Source: an uncultured Pelagibacteraceae bacterium
Lineage (GTDB): Bacteria > Pseudomonadota > Alphaproteobacteria > Pelagibacterales > Pelagibacteraceae
DNA length: 49,174 bases
Assembly: GCA_902609065.1 (NCBI GenBank)
Contig: CACLQJ010000003.1
Span: 1-49,174 of the forward strand
Reading direction: 5' to 3'
Positions 7,959 through 17,355 of the stretch are shown here, piece after piece; within the stretch, counting starts at the first letter, position 1, and each line of letters opens with the position of its first letter. The notes beneath the pieces are model-generated. The model searched no databases. It had not been told where the DNA came from and saw nothing but the letters and a program-made list of their open reading frames with translations. A program made the translations under genes and the position numbers.

Positions 7959-9902
7959 ATGAACAAAGTATTGTCTCAGGCGATAAAGAAAGCTGTCTCT
8001 GAATTTACACCTCAAGTTGTAAAGGATAATAAAAATAAGGGACCAGATTTATTCTCATTAAACAATAATACAGAATTATTTCAAAACTCAAAAGGCATCA
8101 CAATTAAAATTGATAGAAGTAGAGATGAAAATTTAACTGACTTTGGAAAGGCTACATTAAGCGATAGATATGTAGGAGAAAATGAATCTTTTCAAGATTT
8201 ATTTGCAAGAGTAGCTAGTCACTATGCAGATGATAACTTACATGCTCAAAGACTTTACAACTATATTAGTAATTTGTGGTTCATGCCCGCAACACCTGTT
8301 TTGTCTAACGGTGGTACAACAAGAGGTTTGCCAATATCTTGTTTCTTAAACGAAGCTAGTGACAGTCTTAATGGTATTTTAGATTTGTGGAGTGAAAATG
8401 TTTGGTTAGCCGCAAGAGGAGGTGGCATTGGAAGTTATTGGGGAAATCTAAGATCTATAGGAGAAAAAATTGGAAGAGTTGGTAAAACTTCAGGAATTAT
8501 TCCTTTTATAAAAGTCATGGATTCTTTAACGATGGCAATTAGCCAAGGTTCGCTTAGAAGAGGGTCTGCAGCTTGTTATTTACCGATAGATCACCCTGAA
8601 ATAGAAGAGTTTATAGAAATGAGAAGACCAACTGGTGGAGATCCAAACAGAAAAGCTTTAAACTTACACCATGGAGTTTTAGTATCAGACGCATTTATGA
8701 GAGCTGTAGAACTTGATGAACAATGGGCTTTAAAAAGTCCTAAAGATGGTGCTGTACAATCAACTATATCTGCAAGAAATCTTTGGATTAGATTACTTAC
8801 TGCAAGAATTGAAACTGGAGAGCCATATATAATTTTTATAGACACAGTAAATAGACAAATACCACAACATCACAAACTCGCTGGTCTAACAGTTAAGACT
8901 TCAAACTTATGTAGCGAGATTACACTTCCAACTGGAATAGATAAAGACGGAAAAGATAGAACTGCAGTTTGTTGTTTATCTTCTTTAAATGTTGAAAAGT
9001 ATGATGAATGGAAAGATGATGATAATTTCATTGGGGATGTCATGAGGTTTTTAGATAATGTAATGACTGATTTTATTGAGAATGCTCCTGAGCAATTTAG
9101 TGATGCTACTTATTCAGCATTAAGGGAGAGGAGTGTAGGTCTTGGTGTTATGGGCCTTCACTCATATTATCAAAAAAAAATGACGCCTATAGAGTCGGTC
9201 ATGAGCAAAGTTTGGAATAAACAAATGTTTGAACACATTCAAAAAAATGTCGACAAGGCGTCAAAAGATTTAGCAGAGGAAAGAGGAGCATGTCCAGATG
9301 CAGCAGACTATGGTATCATGGAGAGATTTTCAAATAAAACAGCTATTGCTCCAACTGCTTCAATCTCAATTATTTGTGGAGGAACTTCTCCGGGAGTAGA
9401 GCCAATTGCAGCTAATAGTTTTACCCATAAAACTCTTTCAGGCTCTTTTAATGTTAGAAATAAATATCTTATGAAATTACTCGATAAATACGAGAGAAAT
9501 GACGATGAAACTTGGTCAAGTATTACAACTAATCAAGGTTCCGTATCTCATTTAGATTTTTTAACACAAGATGAAAAGGATGTATTTAAAACTGCTTTTG
9601 AATTAGATCAAAGATGGCTCGTTGATTTGAGTGCAGATAGAACGCCACATATTTCACAAGCACAGTCTATAAACTTATTTTTACCTGCCGATGTGCACAA
9701 AAGAGATTTACATCAAATCCACTTTCAAGCATGGAAGAAAGGATTGAAGAGTCTTTATTATTGTAGGTCAAAATCGATACAAAGAGCTGAAAATGTTAAT
9801 GATGCAAATTCAACAGACATAACAGCAAATGTATATAAATCTAAACAAACACTAAACAAAGAAGATGAAAACAAATATGAGGAGTGTCTATCATGTCAGT
9901 AA
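7959..9902 (+). CDS. nrdA: Ribonucleotide reductase, class I alpha subunit (no ATP-cone)
   Basis: Catalytic subunit converting ribonucleotides to deoxyribonucleotides. Active-site elements are visible: GLPISCFLN (first redox cysteine), SNLCSEITLPTG (thiyl-radical cysteine and glutamate), AVCCLSSLNV (second redox cysteine), and SLYYCRSKSIQ (tyrosine pair for radical transfer). The C-terminus ends ECLSCQ, the CxxC tail that re-reduces the active site. At 647 residues it is shorter than the E. coli type; the N-terminus lacks an ATP-cone with its V-x-KRDG start, so dATP overall-activity control is apparently missing. GGGAG ribosome-binding site. It overlaps nrdB by 10 bp. Confidence 0.95.
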   Translation: MNKVLSQAIKKAVSEFTPQVVKDNKNKGPDLFSLNNNTELFQNSKGITIKIDRSRDENLTDFGKATLSDRYVGENESFQDLFARVASHYADDNLHAQRLYNYISNLWFMPATPVLSNGGTTRGLPISCFLNEASDSLNGILDLWSENVWLAARGGGIGSYWGNLRSIGEKIGRVGKTSGIIPFIKVMDSLTMAISQGSLRRGSAACYLPIDHPEIEEFIEMRRPTGGDPNRKALNLHHGVLVSDAFMRAVELDEQWALKSPKDGAVQSTISARNLWIRLLTARIETGEPYIIFIDTVNRQIPQHHKLAGLTVKTSNLCSEITLPTGIDKDGKDRTAVCCLSSLNVEKYDEWKDDDNFIGDVMRFLDNVMTDFIENAPEQFSDATYSALRERSVGLGVMGLHSYYQKKMTPIESVMSKVWNKQMFEHIQKNVDKASKDLAEERGACPDAADYGIMERFSNKTAIAPTASISIICGGTSPGVEPIAANSFTHKTLSGSFNVRNKYLMKLLDKYERNDDETWSSITTNQGSVSHLDFLTQDEKDVFKTAFELDQRWLVDLSADRTPHISQAQSINLFLPADVHKRDLHQIHFQAWKKGLKSLYYCRSKSIQRAENVNDANSTDITANVYKSKQTLNKEDENKYEECLSCQ

Positions 9903-10900
9903 CCGAAAAAGTGAATAAAGAAATAATACAACCAAAAAAAATGGGTTTACTAGTTGAAAACCCAGTTTACAAACCATTTAGATATCCATGGTGTTATGAT
10001 GCATGGTTAACACAACAAAGAATACATTGGTTACCAGAAGAAGTTCCACTTGGTGATGATGTTAGAGATTGGCAAAAGAATTTGTCAGGACCAGAAAAAA
10101 ATTTGGTTACACAAATATTTAGATTTTTTACTCAAGCAGATGTTGAGGTAAATAACTGTTACTTAAGACACTATACGTCAGTTTTTAAACCAACAGAGGT
10201 TTTAATGATGATGACAGCATTTGCAGCAATGGAAACAGTTCATGTTGCAGCATATTCACATTTATTAGATACGATTGGAATGCCAGAATCTGAATATTCA
10301 GCATTTATGAAGTATAAAGAGATGAAAGATAAATACGATTACATGCAAGGTTTCAATGTAAACTCTAAAGAAGATATTGCAAAAACAGTTGCAGTATTTA
10401 GCGCGTTTACAGAAGGCTTACAATTGTTTGCAAGTTTTGCAATTCTTTTAAACTTTCCAAGACATAATAAACTTAAAGGAATGGGTCAGATAGTTACTTG
10501 GTCTGTAAGAGATGAAACTCTTCATTGTAATTCGATGATTAGAATTTTTAAGGAGTTCATTAAAGAAAATCCAGAGATATGGACGCCAAAACTTAAAAAA
10601 GAACTTTACGAGGCTTGTAGAACTATTATTGAACATGAAGATGCTTTTATAGATTTAGCTTTTGAAATGGGTCCTATGCAAGGCCTAACTGCCCAAGAAG
10701 TAAAAGATTACATTAGATTTATTGGAAACAGAAGACTAACTCAATTAGGTTTAGAACCAATTTATGACGTTCAAAAAAACCCGTTAACTTGGTTAGATAC
10801 GATGTTAAATGCAGTTGAGCATATGAACTTTTTTGAAGGAAGAGCCACAGAGTATTCAAAAGCTTCCACCCAAGGTAATTGGATAGACGCATTTAGTTGA
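9893..10900 (+). CDS. nrdB: Ribonucleotide reductase, class I beta subunit
   Basis: Ferritin-like subunit that makes and stores the radical used by NrdA. The dimetal helix motifs are visible: ADVEVNNCY, AAMETVHVAAYSHLLD (E..H ligands, with Tyr four residues after the His as in tyrosyl-radical enzymes), EGLQLFASF, and RDETLHCN (E..H). The ORF track starts at a GTG at 9884; I prefer ATG 9893, because GAGGAG lies about 8 bp before it. That gives 335 residues and a 10-bp overlap with nrdA. The radical tyrosine position argues against the tyrosine-less class Ic type. Confidence 0.95.
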   Translation: MSVTEKVNKEIIQPKKMGLLVENPVYKPFRYPWCYDAWLTQQRIHWLPEEVPLGDDVRDWQKNLSGPEKNLVTQIFRFFTQADVEVNNCYLRHYTSVFKPTEVLMMMTAFAAMETVHVAAYSHLLDTIGMPESEYSAFMKYKEMKDKYDYMQGFNVNSKEDIAKTVAVFSAFTEGLQLFASFAILLNFPRHNKLKGMGQIVTWSVRDETLHCNSMIRIFKEFIKENPEIWTPKLKKELYEACRTIIEHEDAFIDLAFEMGPMQGLTAQEVKDYIRFIGNRRLTQLGLEPIYDVQKNPLTWLDTMLNAVEHMNFFEGRATEYSKASTQGNWIDAFS

Positions 10901-10903
10901 TCT

Positions 10904-11170
10904 GTGATTGTAAGTCCTTGTATCAGTATATGTAAAACTGATCCTGAAACAGGTTATTGTTATGGATGTGCTAGAACTGATGAAGAAAAAATAAAATGGA
11001 AGTCTGATACCACATCGGACGATTGGAAAAATCAAAACCTAAAAGATATACAAATTAGACTTAGCGGGTGGCAGCTCCAAAGCTTTCTAAAATCTTACAA
11101 ATGTAAAGTAGAGGAAGGCATGTCTTTATATAAAAAGGCAATGATAAAAAAAAAAGACTATGTAATTTAG
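10904..11170 (+). CDS. DUF1289 family protein
   Basis: Small 88-residue protein beginning with GTG, 3 bp after nrdB. The N-terminus carries the DUF1289 pattern SPCISICKTDPETGYCYGCART with four regularly spaced cysteines, followed by EEKIKWK and a second charged stretch. Families of this type are assumed to bind a metal or Fe-S cluster through the cysteines; the biochemical role is not established. Close linkage to nrdAB suggests cotranscription with the radical enzyme genes, which may or may not be functional. A helical, Lys-rich C-terminal tail is present. Confidence 0.82.
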   Translation: MIVSPCISICKTDPETGYCYGCARTDEEKIKWKSDTTSDDWKNQNLKDIQIRLSGWQLQSFLKSYKCKVEEGMSLYKKAMIKKKDYVI

Positions 11171-11197
11171 CTAAAATATAGTCATATTTATTTTATT

Positions 11198-11811
11198 ATG
11201 AAATTTGGATTGGTAGTATTAGGTGCTCATATTGGCATTCATATAAAAGATGAAATTTCTAAAATAAATGATAATCCGATATTATTAGTTGAGCCGGTTC
11301 CACATAATATTAATGCAATTAATGAAAATTTAAAGGAATTTAAAAATATTTACTTAGAACCTGTTGCTATCTCTAACGTAAATGAAACAAAAGATTTTTT
11401 CTTTGTGAAAGGGTCTTCAATTAACAAACTAAAAAAAAACATTGGGCTAGTGGCATTGGATCATTTAGTAAAAAACACTTATTGAATCACAGATCCAAAA
11501 GATTTTTAATTGAAGATGAAGATATTGATATGGTCCAAATAAAAACTATCAGATTTGATGATTTAGTTCAAAAATACTCCATTACTGAAATAGATAAAAT
11601 ATTAATTGATATAGAAGGTTCTGAGTATGAAATTTTAAAAGATATAGATTTAAAAAAAATAAAGATAAATAGCATATTGTTTGAATATAAACATTTTGAT
11701 GGTTATTTAAAAACTGGAAATAAACTTGAAGAGATACTTAGAAAATTTGAGGAAAATAATTATAAGACTGCAAAGGTAGATGAAGAGAATATGATTGCAG
11801 TTAAAAATTAG
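11198..11811 (+). pseudogene. FkbM-family SAM methyltransferase, frameshifted
   Basis: The ORF track shows two pieces that belong to one methyltransferase of about 205 residues. The first has LVEPVPHNINAINENL (acidic SAM-ribose binding end of strand 2) and ends out of frame. The other frame carries HWASGIGSFSKKHLLNH just before the second piece, which contains KILIDIEGSEYEILKDID. The frame change falls in the nine-A run at 11431-11439; one extra A would restore a single protein. FkbM-like enzymes O-methylate sugars or other small acceptors. The gene follows DUF1289 and is convergent with prpC. The indel may be a real mutation or an assembly error. Confidence 0.75.
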
Positions 11812-11812
11812 A

Positions 11813-12938
11813 CTATCTATTTTTTAACTCAGAAACTTTTCTGTGTTTATTTCCATTATAAGCTGCCAAAGGCCTAATAAGTTTATTCGTTGAAAGTTGC
11901 TCGATAATATGAGCTGACCATCCAGTTATTCTTGAAATTACAAAGATGGGTGTAAAAAAATCTGTATCGAATCCCATTAGGTGGTAGGTAGGACCTGTTG
12001 GATAATCAACATTTGGGTAAATGTTTTTTCTATCTATCATAACTTTTTCTACCGTGTCGTAAATTTTTTCAAATTTTTTATCTTTTTTAATTTTTGCCAC
12101 CTTACCAAAGTACTCTCTCATAGTAGGCACTCTTGAATCTCCACTTTTATAAACTCTGTGACCAAATCCCATAACAACATCTTTATTATCTAAAGCTTTA
12201 TTTATCCATTTTGAAGCATTTTCAGGTTTTTTAATTTTATTCATCATATGCATCACTTCTTCATTTGCACCACCATGCAAAGGACCTTTTAAACTTGCTA
12301 TAGCCCCGGTAATTGCTCCATGAATATCTGAAAGACTGCTTGTTATTGTTCTAGCTGTAAATGTTGAAACATTAAAACTATGTTCAGCGTATAAAATTAA
12401 TGAAACGTCAAATGCTTTGACGATATCTTTATTCGGAACTTTGCCAAAACACATGTAAAAAAAGTTTTCAGAAAAAGATAGTTTTTTTTTAGGTTGTATT
12501 ATTTTTTTTCCTTTTCTAGATCTATAAAAAGCAGCTAAAGCAACTGGTGTTTTTGCAAAAATTCTCATTACCTTTCTCATATTTGCTTTTGGTGAATTAT
12601 CTTTTGTTTCTTTGTCTTCTAGACCCATTATACTGACAGCTGTTCTTGCAACATCCATAGGATGAGCTTTTTTTGGAAAATTTTTTTATATCTTGTAGTA
12701 TGGTTTTAGAAAGCTTTCTTTCTTTCTTTTCTTGTTTTTCAAAATTTTTTAATTGTTTTTTATTTGGTAGCTCGCCATTCAATATCAGATAAGCAACCTC
12801 TTCAAATTTACAATTTGCGCAGAGGTCTTGTGCCGCGTAACCTCTATAAGTTAAAGAATTAATCTCAGGCATCACTTTAGATATTGAAGTTTCATCAACA
12901 GTAACTCCCATTAATCCTTTTTTGATATCTGTATTCAT
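11813..12938 (-). pseudogene. prpC: 2-methylcitrate synthase, frameshifted
   Basis: Condenses propionyl-CoA with oxaloacetate to 2-methylcitrate. The N-terminal piece (MGVTVDETSISKV, LTYRGYAAQDL) and the C-terminal piece (AHPMDVARTAVSIMG onward) join to about 374 residues, the normal PrpC length. Catalytic elements are intact: LKGPLHGGANEEVM and GFGHRVYKSGD with the two histidines, and FDTDFFTPIFVISR with the aspartate. Frames differ by one base at the seven-T run 12668-12674, where removing one T (plus strand) rejoins them. It starts on the last base of the prpB stop codon. Small-type citrate synthase is the alternative, but the prpB and prpD neighbours favour PrpC. Confidence 0.82.
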
Positions 12939-13835
12939 TAATCGTGTCCTTCTGTACTAAAATTATAAATTTTTTCGTCTAACGAATTGTATTTTTCGTA
13001 CTCAACTAATTTGTACAATCTTTTTCTTGTTTGCATTTTATCTATTAAATTATTTTGGTGTCCATCATCAAAAATAGCACGTAGTCCATCTTCTACACTT
13101 TTCATGGCTAATCTTTGAGTTGTTACCGGATAAATCACTATATTAAATCCTAAATTTTCTAAAACGTTATAATCTAATATTTTAGATTTTCCAAATTCAG
13201 TCATATTTGCAAGCAAATATACATCTAATGATTTTCTCACAATTTCAAATTCTTTTTCATCTTTTAAAGCCTCTGGAAAAATTATTTCAGCTCCAGCATC
13301 TATGTAAGATTTACACCTATCAATCATTCTATCTAAACCTTCTACAGATTTAGCGTCAGATCTTGCTATAATTTTAAAATTTTTATCTTTCTTAGCTTTT
13401 ACACATTCTTTAATTTTTTAAACCATCTTTTTTTGTGAAATAAGCTCCTTGTTGTCAAGATGACCACATCTTTTTTGATCTATTTGGTCTTCTATATGAA
13501 CAGCAGTGATACCAAATTTTTTCAAAAGTTTTAATAGTTTTTGAGCAATTTCTAAAACCTGTATCTATATCTACAATAGTTGGAAGATTTGTAATTCTTG
13601 CTATTTGTTTTGATCTATTGCTTACGTCTTCAAGAGACGTTAATCCTATGTCTGGAAAACCTAGATCATTTGACATAACACCACCAGAAACATAAACCGC
13701 GTCATATCCAATTTCTTCTATTAACTTTGCTGTTAATGGATTGTATGCTCCAGGCACTCTTAAAATTTTCCCTGATTTTATTTTTTTAACAAAATCTTTC
13801 CTTTTATCCTTCACAGTTTTTTCAACGAAATGCAT
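12938..13835 (-). pseudogene. prpB: Methylisocitrate lyase, multiply frameshifted
   Basis: Cleaves 2-methylisocitrate to pyruvate and succinate. The first piece has ILRVPGAYNPLTAKLIEE, YVSGGVMSNDLGFPDIGL and VDIDTGF; the second has AGAEIIFPEALKD, LLANMTEFGKS and YPVTTQRLAMKSVEDGL. Between them the sequence still encodes FGITAVHIEDQIDQKRCGHL in a shifted frame, containing the family ED and KRCGH active-site elements. Three 1-nt indels at T-runs 13517-13522 (extra), 13428-13434 (missing) and 13414-13419 (extra) are needed to restore it. Start taken at ATG 13835, one base into the prpD stop. Three compensating homopolymer indels suggest sequence error more than decay. Confidence 0.8.
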
Positions 13836-15338
13836 CAAAAAATTCCTTTTTTTGAATTATTTTTTAATTTAGATTTTTTTATCTCAATGTTTAATTTTTT
13901 TATTTGTCCAGATTTAATTTTTTTCAAATTTTGAACTATTTTTAAAAATCTTTCACTATCCTTATTGCTAATAATATTTTTTGTTAAAGTTTTGAATTTA
14001 TTGATATAGTTTTTTCTTTTAAAAGGTCTAGAACCATATGGATGCGCATCTGCTCGCTCAAGTTCCTCAATAAATCTTTTACGATTATTCATTGTAATAA
14101 TAACCTTTGCTCCAAAACATTTTTTACTTGGATTTGGATCGTGATACTTTCTTGTCCATTTTTTATCTTCATGAGTTTTTATAGATCTCCAAATTTTTAT
14201 AGTACTTTTTCTTTTAGCTCTTGATTTAGAATATGATTTAACGTGGTGCCAATCTGCATCCTCAAGAGCAACAGCAAAAATGTACATAATAGAGTGATCC
14301 AAAGTTTCTCTGCTAGAATTTGGATCCATTTTTTGAGGATCATTAGCTCCAGTTCCGATTACATAATGTGTATGGTGACTAGTATAAATATCTATTTTTT
14401 TAATATTTTTTAGATTATCAATTTTTTTATTTAATTTTTTTGCAATATCTATTATCGCTTGGGCTTGATATTCCGCGGAATATTCCTTGGTATATGTTTC
14501 GAGAATTGCTTTTTTAGGCTCCCTTTTTTTTTGGGAGAGGGACTTTATATTTAGCTTTTTTTCCATCTAAAATTCTTGCAATAACACTATCTTCACCTTC
14601 ATAAATTGGACTTGGTGCACCTTCACCCCTCATAGCTCTATCTACAGCTTCAATTGCAAGTTTACCAGCATGTGCTGGAGCAAAAGCTTTCCAACTAGAT
14701 ATTTCCCCTTTTCTTGATTGTCGAGTAGATATTGTTGTGTGCAATGCTTGTTGTATTGACTGATAAACGGTTTCTGTATTTAGTTTAAGCATCGTACCGA
14801 TACCCGCCGCTACACTCGGACCTAAATGTGCTATATGATCAACCTTATGTTTGTGTAAGCAAATTCCCTTCACAAGATTTACTTGAACTTCATAAGCAGT
14901 GATTATACCTTTCAATAAATCTAATCCACTTCTATTTTTTTGTTGAGCTACAGCTAAAAGAGCAGGTATATTGTCACCAGGATGACTATAATCAGCAGCT
15001 AAAAATGTATCGTGAAAATCTAGCTCCCTGACCGCTGTGCCATTTGTCCAAGCTGACCATTCACTGTCAAAAAGTTTTTTTGAGCTTACTCCAAATATGG
15101 TTGCTCCATTTTTTCTTGGATGTTTCAAAGCCATTTCTCTAGATGTTACAACTGATTTACGATTTAAGGATGCAACAGCAACAGCGGCGTTATCTATAAT
15201 TCTGTTAATAGCCATCTCTATTGCATTATTATTCAACTTTGCATTATCAGTAGCAATTTCAGCAATTTTCCATGCAAGTTGTTTTTTTTTAGGTAAATAA
15301 ATTTTTGATGGATATACTTTTATGTTGTGAATTATCAA
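13835..15338 (-). pseudogene. prpD: MmgE/PrpD family 2-methylcitrate dehydratase, frameshifted
   Basis: Dehydrates 2-methylcitrate in the methylcitrate cycle. The N-terminal piece has the PrpD core: [54 protein letters not shown] and [20 protein letters not shown]. The second piece continues with [20 protein letters not shown] and ends in PFKRKNYINKFKTLTKN. One extra base in the nine-T run 14524-14532 splits them; joined length is about 500 residues. TTG start at 15338 with a strong AAGGAG five bases upstream. Order lysE-prpD-prpB-prpC on one strand with overlapping ends indicates an operon. Confidence 0.82.
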
Positions 15339-15343
15339 TTTTA

Positions 15344-15349
15344 CTCCTT
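15344..15349 (-). promoter_or_regulatory. Ribosome-binding site deciding the prpD TTG start
   Basis: On the minus strand AAGGAG ends five bases before the TTG at 15338. This is one of the best Shine-Dalgarno matches in the window and supports TTG as the true prpD start, even though no ATG is nearby. Confidence 0.6.
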
Positions 15350-15371
15350 GAAAAATATTACTAATAAATAA

Positions 15372-15975
15372 TTATTTATCTAATACAATCAAAATTGCAG
15401 TAATTAAAAGCAAAAATGCTAAAAAATACTCAATTAATACTTTTATTTTATCATTCTTTACTAAATTTTTAATTGCTGAGCCGAATGCAGCCCATGGAGA
15501 AATTGATATAGGGCAAATTATAAGTGCAACAAAGCTAATAAATAGTACTGAAAGTATTAAGCTTCCGTCTTTCGGTAGAAAACTTGAAGCAGCCATGCTA
15601 GAAATTGTCCAAGCTTTTGGATTAACTATTTGAAAAAAGAGCAGCCTCGTGGAATTTTAAAGGTCTAGAACCATCTTCTTTAATTTTGCTAAATGACCCA
15701 ATTATTTTATATCCAAGATACAAAAGATAAATAGCACAAATTATTTTTAAAATATTTTGAAGACCAGGAAAAATTTGGAATATTTTGCCTAAACCAAAAC
15801 AAACTAAAATTAATTGAGTAACATGACCAATAGTAATCCCTGTAATATGAGGTAAAGTTTTATTAAAACCAAACTTTAATCCTGAAGTTAGTACCATCGC
15901 ATTATTTGGCCCAGGTGTTACATACATTACAAAGTAATAACTAACTAGAGCAACCAAAATACTAAAATCAATCAT
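15372..15975 (-). pseudogene. LysE/RhtB family exporter, frameshifted
   Basis: Inner-membrane amino-acid or metabolite efflux protein. The N-terminal piece has the family start FVMYVTPGPNNAMVL and membrane segments to LLYLGYKIIGSF. The C-terminal piece resumes with FQIVNPKAWTISSMAASS, the typical NPKAW segment, and three more hydrophobic stretches. They are split at the six-A run 15633-15638, where one base too many is present; joined length is about 200 residues, normal for LysE. It overlaps the upstream phosphatase gene by 8 bp and is 33 bp before prpD, so it likely belongs to the same transcript. Substrate not predictable. Confidence 0.78.
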
Positions 15976-16657
15976 CTAAATATTTTTGAACTAAATTTTC
16001 TATCCCTATAAAATCTTTAATTAAATGATTATAATAAATTTGCTCAACTTTTTTTTCTGTATATCCATCTTCGACTAATATCATTGGTACACCTGCAGAT
16101 TTTGCTGCATCTGCATCATTTTCACTATCACCTATCATTATTGTTTTTTTTATATCTCCGTCCATAATTTCAACCATATTAGTTATATGTCTTGGGTCAG
16201 GTTTGCAAAATTCAAACGTGTTACCTCCGGCCACATATTCAAAAAAATCATATATTTTTATTTTTTTTAATAATTCAATTGCTAGATGCTCTTGTTTATT
16301 AGTGCAAACACCCATTGCTATATTATTTGATTTTGCCCAAGATAAAAAGTTACTAACCCCATTTAATAATTTTGTCTCAACCACTAAATTTTTTTCATAA
16401 TATTTAATAAATTCCCTGGTCATATCTTTTTTGATCTTCTCATCTGATATTTTAGACAACTCTTTTCTAGCAGAACCCCATATTGATCTGCCGATCATTA
16501 CTGCAGCTCCTCTACCTACCAAATTCCTTATCTCATCCATACTTCTTGATGAATAACCAAATTTATCCATTACATAGTTATGTGCCTTCATAAGATCTGG
16601 TGCAGTATCAGCCAAAGTTCCATCAAGATCGAATAATATTGTAAATTTTTGTTTCAT
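15968..16657 (-). CDS. gph: HAD-family phosphatase, phosphoglycolate phosphatase-like
   Basis: A 229-residue HAD subfamily IA hydrolase. Motif I is ILFDLDGTLADTAPDL with both catalytic aspartates, motif II is GVCTNK, motif III includes the lysine in GGNTFEFCKPDP, and motif IV is MIGDSENDADAAKSAG. The helical cap lies between residues about 15 and 90. Phosphoglycolate phosphatase, which removes a toxic by-product of oxidative DNA repair or RuBisCO-like activity, is the best family fit, but other sugar phosphates are possible. It is the only intact gene in the frameshift-rich stretch and heads the gph-lysE-prpDBC strand. A 71-bp gap separates it from the divergent glmU-like gene. Confidence 0.85.
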   Translation of the reverse strand: MKQKFTILFDLDGTLADTAPDLMKAHNYVMDKFGYSSRSMDEIRNLVGRGAAVMIGRSIWGSARKELSKISDEKIKKDMTREFIKYYEKNLVVETKLLNGVSNFLSWAKSNNIAMGVCTNKQEHLAIELLKKIKIYDFFEYVAGGNTFEFCKPDPRHITNMVEIMDGDIKKTIMIGDSENDADAAKSAGVPMILVEDGYTEKKVEQIYYNHLIKDFIGIENLVQKYLDD

Positions 16658-16728
16658 ATAAAAAGTATTATTAAGAAATAATTTGTGAATTAAATAACTT
16701 ATTTACTTAACTATAAGCTAAATAGCAA

Positions 16729-17353
16729 ATGAAACAAAATGATTTAAAAAAACAACAAGAAATTTTAAGAAAAAAATTTTTAAAAAAGGGTGTTAAAATG
16801 ATTTCGCCGGAGACAATTTTTTTCTCAAAGGACACCAAGATTGGAAAAAAATGTTACAATCGATCCATATGTTGTAATTGGAAAAAAAGTTTATATAAAA
16901 AATAATGTAAAAATTCATTCTTTTTCTCATATTGAAAATGCAAAGATTGAAAGCAATGTAACAATCGGCCCATATGCAAGACTAAGACCGGGATCCAAAT
17001 TGTTATCTGGGGCAAAAGTTGGAAATTTTGTTGAAGTTAAAAAAAGCGTTATAGGAAAAGGGTCAAAGGTTAGTCATTTATCTTATATTGGGGACTCTAG
17101 CTTAGGATCAAATGTAAATATAGGAGCAGGAACAATTACTTGTAATTATGATGGTAAAAGAAAATACAGAACAAATATTAAAAATGACGTTTTCGTGGGA
17201 TCAAATACATCATTAGTCGCCCCTATCACTTTAGAAAGTAAAAGTATTATTGGAGCAGGGTCTGTTATAACTAAAAGAGTAAAAGCAAAATCGCTTGCAT
17301 TAACAAGGGCAAATCAAGATGAAATTAAAAATTATAAAAGAAAAAAAAAGTAA
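16729..17353 (+). pseudogene. GlmU-type glucosamine-1-phosphate acetyltransferase domain, stand-alone, frameshifted
   Basis: Left-handed beta-helix matching the C-terminal half of Glm[41 protein letters not shown] (with the acetyltransferase residues), [20 protein letters not shown] and [20 protein letters not shown]. The ORF track starts at TTG 16841, but the preceding frame from ATG 16729 encodes [19 protein letters not shown] and KDTKIG, which is the GlmU linker into the helix. Removing one A from the seven-A run 16845-16851 joins them into about 208 residues. The uridylyltransferase domain is absent and cannot lie upstream, where gph is. It runs straight into glmS two bases later, supporting a UDP-GlcNAc role. 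Confidence 0.75.
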
Positions 17354-17355
17354 TT

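Noticed and set aside
11198-11811. Programmed ribosomal frameshifting in FkbM or prp genes at A-runs
   Set aside because: Neighbouring genes show both +1 and -1 indels at different runs, and prpB would need three; that is not how programmed sites work.
14042-14224. Plus-strand ORF opposite prpD
   Set aside because: Shadow of the antisense reading of prpD; no signal, start context or family resemblance. The same applies to the other short opposite-strand ORFs in the track.
16658-16728. Possible regulatory RNA between gph and the GlmU-like gene
   Set aside because: Only 71 bp, no stable stem seen, and glmS itself follows with a 2-bp gap, so a glmS ribozyme is excluded.
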